This document shows, piece after piece, positions 53,654-62,183 of a stretch of DNA of 64,000 bases (positions are counted from its first letter, which is position 1; each line of letters begins with the position of its first letter). The DNA is from Pseudaquabacterium terrae (lineage in GTDB: Bacteria; Pseudomonadota; Gammaproteobacteria; Burkholderiales; Burkholderiaceae_C). Where the stretch lies: the NCBI RefSeq assembly GCF_013266755.1, contig NZ_JABRWJ010000005.1:124001-188000 (forward strand). The letters are read 5' to 3'. Below the pieces are notes generated by a model, which saw nothing but the letters and a program-made list of their open reading frames with translations, had not been told where the DNA came from and did no database searches. The position numbers and the translations under genes are program-made.

Positions 53654-54847
53654 GTGAGTGACGCGAAGGCGCAGCGAATCGAAGCCGAAGATGTTATCCG
53701 GGTCCACGACGACCCCGGCACCATCGACGCCGCCGCATGGGACGCCCTTCTCGCGCGCCAGGCGCAGCCGACGCCCTTCATGCAGCACCGCTACCTCGCG
53801 GCGCTGCACGCCTCGCACAGCGCGGTGCCGGAGACCGGCTGGCTGCCGCAGTTCATCACCGTACAGCGCGGCGGTGAGCTGATCGCCGCAGCGCCGGCCT
53901 ATCTGAAGCAGCATTCGTACGGCGAATACGTGTTCGACTGGGCCTGGGCCGAGGCCTACCAGCGCCATGGCTTGCGTTACTACCCGAAGCTGCTGGTCGC
54001 CGTGCCTTTCACGCCGGTCCCCGGCTCGCGGCTGCTGGCGGTCGACGCGGCATCACGCGCGCTGCTCGCCAGCGTGCTGCGCGCACTGGCGCAGGAGCTC
54101 GAGGCGTCGTCGGTCCACCTGCTGTTCCACGATGCGGCCGACGGCCGCGCCGCTGCCGCGGCAGGCTGGTTATCGCGGCACGGCGTGCAGTTCCACTGGA
54201 CCGCGCCCGACGGCGCGGGTCCGCGCAGCTTCGAGGAATTCCTCGCGACGATGCAGCGCGACAAGCGCAAGAAGATCCAGCAGGAGCGGCGCAAGGTGGC
54301 CGACGCCGGCATCGTCTTCAGCGTGCACGAAGGTGAGGCGATCGATGCCGCGCTGTGGGCGTTCTTCCTGCGCTGCTACCGGCTGACCTATCGCGCCCAC
54401 CACTCCACGCCCTACCTGACGCGCGAGTTCTTCGATCGCATGGCCACGACGATGGCCGAGCACTGGGTGATGTTCGTCGCGCGGCGTGGAACGACGCCGG
54501 TGGCGGTGTCCCTGATCGCCGTCGATCCCGAACGTGGCCACGCCTTCGGACGTTATTGGGGCTGCACCGAGCACGTGCCCTGCCTGCACTTCGAGGCCTG
54601 CTACTACCAGCCGCTGCAGTGGTGCATCGAGCACGGCTACCGGCGCTTCGAGGGCGGTGCGCAGGGCGAGCACAAGATGGCACGCGGCCTGCTGCCGGTG
54701 GGCACCGGCTCGTCGCACTGGCTCGCACATCCGGAGTTCGCGCGCGCCGTCGACGACTTCCTGCGTCGCGAATCGCGGGGCATCGCCGACTATGTCGACG
54801 AGCTGGCCGAACACACCCCGTTCAAGGCGGGTCCGGCCGTGGACTGA
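53654..54847 (+). CDS. FemAB-like acyltransferase (PF04339 type)
   Basis: A 397-residue GNAT-fold protein of the FemAB-like, peptidoglycan-biosynthesis-annotated family. Visible family segments are TPFMQHRYLAALHAS, YGEYVFDWAWAEAYQRHG, MQRDKRKKIQQERRKV, YWGCTEHVPCLHFEACYY and RFEGGAQGEHKMARGLLPV. Family members are thought to use aminoacyl-tRNA or acyl-CoA donors, but the acceptor is unproven. A GTG start has AAGAGGA upstream. Divergent from nadE with 3 bp between starts. Confidence 0.85.
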   Translation: MSDAKAQRIEAEDVIRVHDDPGTIDAAAWDALLARQAQPTPFMQHRYLAALHASHSAVPETGWLPQFITVQRGGELIAAAPAYLKQHSYGEYVFDWAWAEAYQRHGLRYYPKLLVAVPFTPVPGSRLLAVDAASRALLASVLRALAQELEASSVHLLFHDAADGRAAAAAGWLSRHGVQFHWTAPDGAGPRSFEEFLATMQRDKRKKIQQERRKVADAGIVFSVHEGEAIDAALWAFFLRCYRLTYRAHHSTPYLTREFFDRMATTMAEHWVMFVARRGTTPVAVSLIAVDPERGHAFGRYWGCTEHVPCLHFEACYYQPLQWCIEHGYRRFEGGAQGEHKMARGLLPVGTGSSHWLAHPEFARAVDDFLRRESRGIADYVDELAEHTPFKAGPAVD

Positions 54848-54859
54848 AGCTGGGCCTGC

Positions 54860-55414
54860 TCAGGCGCCGCCGGGCGGCTTGCTGTGGATCGCGGCCCAAC
54901 GCGCCATGCCGCCGGTGACCTCGTCACGCGCGCCTTCCACGCCGGTCCAGCCCTCGACCTTGACCCACTTGCCGGGCTCCAGGTCCTTGTAGTGCTCGAA
55001 GAAGTGCTGGATCGTCTTCAGCCGCAGCGGGTTCAGGTCTTCGGGCTTCTGCCACTGCGTGTAGATCGACAGGATCTTGTCGATCGGCACCGCCAGCAGC
55101 TTGTTGTCGCCACCGGCCTCGTCGGTCATCTTCAGCATGCCCAGCGGCCGGCAGGTGACGACGACGCCGGGGATCAGCGGCACCGGCGTGATCACCAGCA
55201 CGTCGACCGGATCGCCATCATCGGCCAGCGTCTGCGGGATGTAGCCGTAGTTGCACGGATAGTGCATCGCCGTGCCCATGAAGCGATCGACGAACAACGC
55301 GCCGGTTTCCTCGTCGACCTCGTACTTGATCGGGTCGGCGTTCATCGGGATCTCGATGATCACGTTGAACTCGTTCGGCGCCTTCGCGCCCGGGGTCACG
55401 TTGTGCAGGCTCAT
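54860..55414 (-). CDS. ppa: Inorganic pyrophosphatase, family I
   Basis: Soluble hexameric enzyme that hydrolyses pyrophosphate from biosynthesis. The 184-residue protein has the catalytic [10 protein letters not shown] with its three Asp, and NVIIEIPMN near the start with the conserved Glu. The ATG at 55414 gives the usual length. It is divergent from a membrane proton-pumping pyrophosphatase, so the genome keeps both types side by side. Confidence 0.95.
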   Translation of the reverse strand: MSLHNVTPGAKAPNEFNVIIEIPMNADPIKYEVDEETGALFVDRFMGTAMHYPCNYGYIPQTLADDGDPVDVLVITPVPLIPGVVVTCRPLGMLKMTDEAGGDNKLLAVPIDKILSIYTQWQKPEDLNPLRLKTIQHFFEHYKDLEPGKWVKVEGWTGVEGARDEVTGGMARWAAIHSKPPGGA

Positions 55415-55662
55415 GTTGTGAAAACTCTCCAGGGGAAACCCGGATTCTAAGGACCGCCCTTGCCCCGGGCTGACATAGGCGAGTGCCGCCCTGGCGGACC
55501 CTGCAAGGCGCGCCCGCCGACTGTTACCGCAGGAAAACACGGTGCCGCGGCGCAGCAATCATCTCGTAGCATGGTTTTGCGACCGCCGCCCCTGCCACTG
55601 CTGCTGCGCAGGCGAAGACGACACGCATCCCCCAGGGCTAGTTCGACGAGGAAGGAGTTACC

Positions 55663-57840
<2,178 letters not shown>

Positions 57841-57859
57841 CGGCGTCGCGCTGAAACTC

Positions 57860-57889
57860 AAAGGGCCAGCGTGAGCTGGCCCTTTTTTC
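57860..57889 (+). terminator. Rho-independent terminator of hppA
   Basis: AAGGGCCAGC-GTGA-GCTGGCCCTT followed by TTTT lies 20 bp past the stop. Confidence 0.93.
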
Positions 57890-57904
57890 TTGGGTCCCTG
57901 CGGC

Positions 57905-58210
57905 TCAGGCGCGCAGGTCGAGCAAGCTGCCCAGCATCTCCTGCTCGGTCTTGAAGGTCTGCATGTTGGCCTTGAACTCGTACAGCGCGACGCGCTGCGC
58001 GACCACGTCATCGGCCAGCGCGTTGCCTGCCTCGGCTGCCGTGGACAGCGTGACGAACACCCCGCCGCCCGGCTGCGTCTGCGCCGACGCGATCTCGCGG
58101 CGGAAACCGTCGGTGCCGAGATTGGCCACGTTGTGCGACGCGCTGCCCAGCCGCTGCATTGCCGCCTGCATGCCCGACAAAGCGATCGAGCTGGTCGATT
58201 GAAGGCCCAT
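57905..58210 (-). CDS. Flagellar basal-body rod-like protein, small
   Basis: A 101-residue protein whose N-terminus (LQSTSSIALSGMQAAMQRLG, then ASHNVANLGTDGFRR) matches the flg_bb_rod motif shared by FlgB, FlgC, FlgF and FlgG. Its C-terminus (VALYEFKANMQTFKTEQEML) resembles the rod-family ending. It has no middle domain, so it is either a minimal rod-like protein or a degenerate copy. No other flagellar gene is nearby. The ATG at 58210 was chosen because upstream codons overlap the tRNA fragment. Confidence 0.75.
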   Translation of the reverse strand: MGLQSTSSIALSGMQAAMQRLGSASHNVANLGTDGFRREIASAQTQPGGGVFVTLSTAAEAGNALADDVVAQRVALYEFKANMQTFKTEQEMLGSLLDLRA

Positions 58211-58249
58211 TCGCTGCTTATCGGCCGCGCTTCGAAAGACTTGAGGCAG

Positions 58250-58288
58250 AAAAGCAAACGGGCCGGCTCCTTGTGGAAACCGGCCCGT
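58250..58288 (-). terminator. Terminator of the original tRNA-Pro gene
   Basis: A 9-bp stem (ACGGGCCGG and complement, 13-nt loop) followed on the minus strand by TTTGCTTTT lies 11 bp beyond the CCA end of the tRNA-Pro fragment. It is chromosomal and supports that side being the tRNA's native downstream flank. Confidence 0.75.
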
Positions 58289-58299
58289 GGCCGAATCAA

Positions 58300-58349
58300 T
58301 GGTCGGGGTGGCGGGATTCGAACTCGCGACCCCTTGCACCCCATTCAAG
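58300..58349 (-). tRNA. 3' fragment of tRNA-Pro (anticodon GGG) marking the attachment site
   Basis: On the minus strand the sequence from the anticodon loop ATGGGGT through GCAAG, the T-arm loop TTCGAAT and CACCCCGACCA is the 3' half of tRNA-Pro(GGG). The D-arm and 5' acceptor are missing: upstream sequence is unrelated. The T-stem has an A-C mismatch (GCGAG against CCCGC), as expected of a fragment free of selection. It is not a functional tRNA. It is the residual half left when an element integrates into a tRNA gene and restores the intact copy at its other end. Confidence 0.85.
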
Positions 58350-58495
58350 GACGAACAGCCTGAAGGCGGGCTTTCCGGGGATCAGTTGTCATCTGAGCCA
58401 ACAGATAAATCGCTTATACAACAAGCACTTACGCAGAAACGAAGATCGGCAAGCCACGATCCGCGTCTCGTGTTGTCGTTTGTGCCCTCTTGAAA

Positions 58496-58546
58496 TTGGT
58501 ATCCGGCGCGGTATCCTGCGCCCCGACGGGACTCCCCGGATACCAA
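58496..58546. repeat. Repeated GGTATCC sites upstream of the integrase
   Basis: TTGGTATCCGG (58496-58506) and CCGGATACCAA (58536-58546) are perfect 11-bp inverted repeats 29 bp apart, with a third, direct GGTATCCTG at 58510-58518. They sit 13 bp before the integrase start, between it and the att core. They are candidate arm-type integrase sites or an operator. Confidence 0.7.
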
Positions 58547-58558
58547 ATCAGGACTGCC

Positions 58559-60082
58559 ATGGCAGCGAAGCACAAGCTGAAGAAGGTAGACATCGAGGCG
58601 TACCTGGCCGGTCCGAATGAGTCGCCGCTGCATGATGGTGGTGGCCTGTACCTGCGCAAGCGCGGAGCGAATGCCTACTGGTACCTGCGCCAACGCAACG
58701 CAGCCACCGGTGCGCGTACCTGGGCGCCTGTGTTTCCGCCTGGGCCGTCTGCTGCGTACCCCGGTCGCAACCTTGATGATGCGCGCAAGGCCGCTCGCGA
58801 TGCCGAAGTGCAGGCAGACCAGCCCGGCGGCCTGGACCTCATCCGGCAGCGCGCCGAGACCGAACGCGAAGCACTTGCCGAGCGCGCGCGCCGTGCAGCT
58901 GCTGGTGAGGCCGAGCGCCTCGAACGCGAGCGCCGCATCACGGTCCAGGCGCTGTTCAGCCGGTGGCGCGAGGTCGACCTCCAGCCACACGTCGGCGCGA
59001 ACGGCAAGCGCCTGGGACGGAAGGACGGGGGCCAATACACGGCCGAGCAGTTCGACCGTCACGTCTTCCCTGCGATCGGCGCGCGCGCCGTGGTCGACGT
59101 GCGCAAGGCCGACCTGATGGACATCCTGGACAGGGTGAAGTCGACGGGCAGACGGCGGACAGCAAACGTGCTGCTGGCCGACCTGAAGCAGATGCTGAAC
59201 TGGGCGTTGAACCGCGAGTTGATCGAGAGGAACCCGCTGGCGACGGTCACCCGGCGCGAGGTCGGCGGCGAAGAAGGTGGCCGCGAGCGCATCCTGGGCG
59301 CGGATGAGATCAAGGCGCTCGCCCAGGCCTTGCAGGGCTCCGGCATGTCGCCTCGCAGCACCTCGGCCGTCTGGCTGATCTTGAGCACTGGCTGCAGGAT
59401 CAGCGAAGCGATGGGCGCGCGGTGGGAGAACGTCGACTTCACGACGCGCACGTGGTACCTGCCGGACTCAAAGAATCAGCGAGATCACACCATTCATCTG
59501 TCGGAGTTCGCGCTTCGCCAGTTCGCCGAACTGCGTCGCCTGGAAGATCAGCGGGTGCACGACGCGATCGAGAACGAGCGGATCGAGCGCCGGAAGGCTG
59601 CCCGCGCGCGAGGCATGACGCTGGCCGAAGCCAACGCGGCCACCATCGCTGTCGACACCACCGGCATACCCGAGTTGCAGCCATCGGAGTGGGTCTTCCC
59701 GAACGCACGAAACACCGGCCCGGTGGACGTGAAGTCCTTCGGCAAGCAGCTGGCCGACCGGCAGCGGGCGGCGGATCGCCGTCTGCAGGGGCGCGCGAAA
59801 GCGACCGACAGCCTCGCGCTGCCCGGCGGCCGGTGGACGGCGCATGACCTGCGGCGCACGGCGGCCACCGTTATGGCCGAGCTGGGGATCAGCGGCGACG
59901 TGATCGATGAGTGCCTGAACCACGTGATCGAAAGCCGCGTGCGCCGCACCTACATCCGCAATCGGCGCCTCCCCGAGCAGGCCCGTGCGTTCGACGCGCT
60001 CGGCGGTCAGCTGCAGCAGCTGACCGACGGCGCAGCCTCCCGGCCCGCGCCCGGAGCACCCACGCTGCGCCGCGTCGCCTGA
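58559..60082 (+). CDS. int: Tyrosine-type site-specific integrase
   Basis: A 507-residue phage/island-type tyrosine recombinase. The N-terminal arm-binding domain of the DUF4102 type (LHDGGGLYLRKR, GARTWAPVFP) is followed by a core-binding domain (ALFSRWREVDLQPHV). The catalytic residues are Arg280 in STGCRISEA, His429 and Arg432 in AHDLRRT, His455 in LNHV and Tyr465 in RRTYIRNR. A ~70-residue insertion lies between the first Arg and the His-x-x-Arg box. AGGA precedes the ATG. It points away from the tRNA-Pro att fragment, as expected. Confidence 0.95.
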   Translation: MAAKHKLKKVDIEAYLAGPNESPLHDGGGLYLRKRGANAYWYLRQRNAATGARTWAPVFPPGPSAAYPGRNLDDARKAARDAEVQADQPGGLDLIRQRAETEREALAERARRAAAGEAERLERERRITVQALFSRWREVDLQPHVGANGKRLGRKDGGQYTAEQFDRHVFPAIGARAVVDVRKADLMDILDRVKSTGRRRTANVLLADLKQMLNWALNRELIERNPLATVTRREVGGEEGGRERILGADEIKALAQALQGSGMSPRSTSAVWLILSTGCRISEAMGARWENVDFTTRTWYLPDSKNQRDHTIHLSEFALRQFAELRRLEDQRVHDAIENERIERRKAARARGMTLAEANAATIAVDTTGIPELQPSEWVFPNARNTGPVDVKSFGKQLADRQRAADRRLQGRAKATDSLALPGGRWTAHDLRRTAATVMAELGISGDVIDECLNHVIESRVRRTYIRNRRLPEQARAFDALGGQLQQLTDGAASRPAPGAPTLRRVA

Positions 60083-60146
60083 TCGAAATCACGGCCGGCG
60101 CCGCCGCGGCCCTCGAATCGGCGGCAAGCACACAGAGAGAAGAATC

Positions 60147-60317
60147 ATGGACGTCGTGGAAACGAATGAACTGGCGGTCTTCGTGGAAGACACCACCGCA
60201 GGGCGCTTGGCGTTCCTGGACATCGGCGAGCAGCACGACGTGCTCGTCCTGGGCCGGGGCGACCTGCTGCGGCTGCAGGCTCAAGTGAGTGCTGCGCTGG
60301 CCCGGGTGGACCGGTAA
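60147..60317 (+). CDS. Small acidic hypothetical protein
   Basis: A 56-residue frame beginning MDVVETNELAVFVEDTTAGR with AGAGAGAAG upstream, 64 bp after the integrase stop. It is acidic and amphipathic (LGRGDLLRLQAQVSAALARV at the C-terminus). I recognise no family. Codon use and a good ribosome-binding site favour a real gene of the element. Confidence 0.6.
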   Translation: MDVVETNELAVFVEDTTAGRLAFLDIGEQHDVLVLGRGDLLRLQAQVSAALARVDR

Positions 60318-60320
60318 GGG

Positions 60321-60416
60321 ATGGCGCAGCAAGTGTCGGCGGGCGGGACCTACCCGGACCCGACCGCCGAGCCGACCACCAGCTATATCCTTCGGGTGCG
60401 CAAGGTCTTTCGATGA
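60321..60416 (+). CDS. Possible 31-residue peptide
   Basis: A short frame starting MAQQVSAGGTYPDPTAEPTT, three bases after the previous stop, with TAAGGG abutting the ATG. Tight packing suggests translation by reinitiation. There is no recognisable family and it could be chance. Confidence 0.35.
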   Translation: MAQQVSAGGTYPDPTAEPTTSYILRVRKVFR

Positions 60417-60499
60417 GCCTCCGGCACCAGACTTGCACGGACGACAACACAACCCAACAACGCGGCCGGACGCGACCTGACGCGCCACCCGCACGTTAG
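60413..60499 (+). CDS. Possible 28-residue basic peptide
   Basis: A frame beginning MSLRHQTCTDDNTTQQRGRT overlaps the preceding stop by ATGA. It is Arg-rich and has one Cys. It is supported only by the coupling geometry. Confidence 0.3.
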   Translation: MSLRHQTCTDDNTTQQRGRTRPDAPPAR

Positions 60500-60534
60500 G
60501 ACGTTCCCTCTTCGGCTGCTACATTGATCGGCGA

Positions 60535-60558
60535 GGCAGTACGTCCCGACGTACTGCC
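60535..60558. promoter_or_regulatory. Perfect 10-bp inverted repeat before a terminator
   Basis: GGCAGTACGT-CCCG-ACGTACTGCC is a perfect stem-loop or operator-type palindrome, only 11 bp upstream of a terminator hairpin and about 90 bp before the AlpA-like gene. Confidence 0.65.
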
Positions 60559-60568
60559 CACCACGCAA

Positions 60569-60595
60569 GGGCCACCCACCGGGGTGGCCTTTTTC
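60569..60595 (+). terminator. Rho-independent terminator after the integrase cluster
   Basis: GGCCACCC-ACCG-GGGTGGCC followed by TTTTT separates the integrase transcript from the AlpA-like operon. Confidence 0.85.
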
Positions 60596-60649
60596 ATTGG
60601 GCCTGCTGATTCCAAGAGCGGTCAGCAGCCCGCCAACGAGGAGAACCCT

Positions 60650-60937
60650 ATGGCCCATAAGGCCTGTTTTCAGACCCCGGCCGCGCTGACCGCGGCAGAC
60701 GCCCTGCTGACACGAGCCGTCGTGCTGCAGGTGCTCGGCATCGGCGAGACGCGGCTGCGCGAACTCGTCGCCGACGGCACGCTGCCGCCGGCAGTGCAGA
60801 TGTGCGGCGCGCCCAGGTGGCTCGCGACTGAGGTGCGCGCGGTGGTCGACGCCGCCAAGGCCGGCGCCGGGGCGGTGGACCGGCTGCGCGCCCTAACCCG
60901 CGAATTGATCGCCGCACGTGGCGTGAGTGCTGCGTGA
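60650..60937 (+). CDS. AlpA-like DNA-binding protein (regulator or excisionase)
   Basis: A 95-residue protein with a MerR-like winged helix of the AlpA/excisionase type: VVLQVLGIGETRLRELVADG is the helix-turn-helix, then APRWLATEVRAVVDAA is the W-x-x-E-V wing end. AlpA-family proteins activate island integrase and excision genes; Xis proteins bend att DNA. GAGGAG precedes the ATG. The stop overlaps the next gene, so it leads an operon with the two unknown genes and the primase. Confidence 0.8.
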   Translation: MAHKACFQTPAALTAADALLTRAVVLQVLGIGETRLRELVADGTLPPAVQMCGAPRWLATEVRAVVDAAKAGAGAVDRLRALTRELIAARGVSAA

Positions 60938-61611
60938 TGGCGCGGCCAGAAAAAACGAAGCCCGGCGGCGGTGGAACGCCCCGGGCCTCTGGCATCCCCA
61001 TGACCGAACACAAGGACGAAAAATTGACGCGTGATGATACCTGCGCTCCAGCGCGAGCGGGCGACGATCTGTGCACCGCGGACATTGCCGGGGTGCACAT
61101 GCCGCTGGCACCCACCAACAACGACACCCGACGCCTGACGAACACGCGAAACGCTGCGTTCGGCCTCTGGTCGGGCTTCCTGATGGAGAACCTGCCCCTG
61201 TGCCTCGCCGCGTTGCCCGCTTCGAACCCCCGGCGCCGACTCGCTGAGAGGCTGCTGCACGAGCAGATCGAGCGCGAGCGCGCGCCGGCCGATGCCGAGC
61301 AAGTGCTGATCTATGACCGCGCGCGCACTGCGGCGTCACTGTGGCTCTTGCACGGAGCCCCGTCCCTCTCAGACCTGGTCGCGTTCCTCCGATCGTCAGA
61401 CTTCGAGAACGGCGGCGGCAAAGAGCTGCAGGAGTGCTACCTGGCTGAAGTCGGTGCGCATCGGATCGACGACCTGACGCCTGCCCAGCGATGGGAGCTC
61501 GCGGCGAGAGCGTTCGAAACTGAGAGCCACGATGAGGCGGGGTCCGTACTCGTGCGCGAGCGGCGCGCGATGGGCCTGCCGATTCCGTTCGCGGTTGAGG
61601 GGGTGCACTGA
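60937..61611 (+). CDS. Hypothetical protein of the element
   Basis: A 224-residue protein I do not recognise. The N-terminal ~60 residues are polar and likely disordered. The rest is helical (GFLMENLPLCLAALPASNPR, RLAERLLHEQIERERAPADA, LTPAQRWELAARAFE). It has no membrane segment or signal peptide. The ATG overlaps the AlpA-like stop (TGATG), implying coupling. A start at 61000 (MTEHKDEKL) is possible but lacks a ribosome-binding site. Confidence 0.7.
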   Translation: MARPEKTKPGGGGTPRASGIPMTEHKDEKLTRDDTCAPARAGDDLCTADIAGVHMPLAPTNNDTRRLTNTRNAAFGLWSGFLMENLPLCLAALPASNPRRRLAERLLHEQIERERAPADAEQVLIYDRARTAASLWLLHGAPSLSDLVAFLRSSDFENGGGKELQECYLAEVGAHRIDDLTPAQRWELAARAFETESHDEAGSVLVRERRAMGLPIPFAVEGVH

Positions 61612-62183
61612 TGGACACCACCGACCTGCCACAGCAGGACTGCGGCGTGGCTCGCGCCGCGGGGGCGCTGGCCGGCGCGGGCGGCCCGGCCAACCGCCGC
61701 GCCGAACCCGCAGTGCTGATGTTCGCCGCGACCGGACGCATGCCTGAGTCCGACGCTGACCTGCACCACCTGGTGCGCATGCTGGGCGATCTCTCGATGG
61801 CCGTCGCGTGGCGCGAGTACCACCCCCGGGCTGCGCTGCTGGCCGAGCAGTTCAGAGACTGCCGGCGGATCAAGATGCAAGTTCAGGTCGACGCGCTCCG
61901 GCTCGCGCGTGACATGGTCGCGGCGGGCAGGATCGAGATGACCCGCCGCGGCGCCGACGCTGCGATCGTGCAGGTGCGCAACGTTGCCGGGTGCCTGGGC
62001 ATGACGAACGTCGCCAACGACTTGATCGCAGACAGGCGCCGCGCGTTCGACGCCGTCGCGCGCAAGTACGGCTGCACGCTGCAGACGCTGGCAGCGGAGC
62101 ACGTCGCCGAGGAGCGCCTGGGCGACCTGTTCGCCGATCTGCGCCGCCTCGAAGCCGAGCTGCAGGAGGGCGACGGATGCTGA
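61611..62183 (+). CDS. Hypothetical protein of the element
   Basis: A 190-residue, mostly helical, soluble protein with no family I recognise. Segments such as SDADLHHLVRMLGDLSMAVA and VAEERLGDLFADLRRLEAEL suggest a coiled-coil or DNA-associated role. Start and stop overlap neighbours (TGATG; ATGCTGA with the primase), so it is expressed with the primase and may be a replication accessory factor. That is inference from context. Confidence 0.7.
   Translation: MDTTDLPQQDCGVARAAGALAGAGGPANRRAEPAVLMFAATGRMPESDADLHHLVRMLGDLSMAVAWREYHPRAALLAEQFRDCRRIKMQVQVDALRLARDMVAAGRIEMTRRGADAAIVQVRNVAGCLGMTNVANDLIADRRRAFDAVARKYGCTLQTLAAEHVAEERLGDLFADLRRLEAELQEGDGC

Noticed and set aside
58287-58380. Complete tRNA-Pro gene
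   Set aside because: D-arm and 5' acceptor strand are absent and the T-stem is mismatched; only the 3' half is present.
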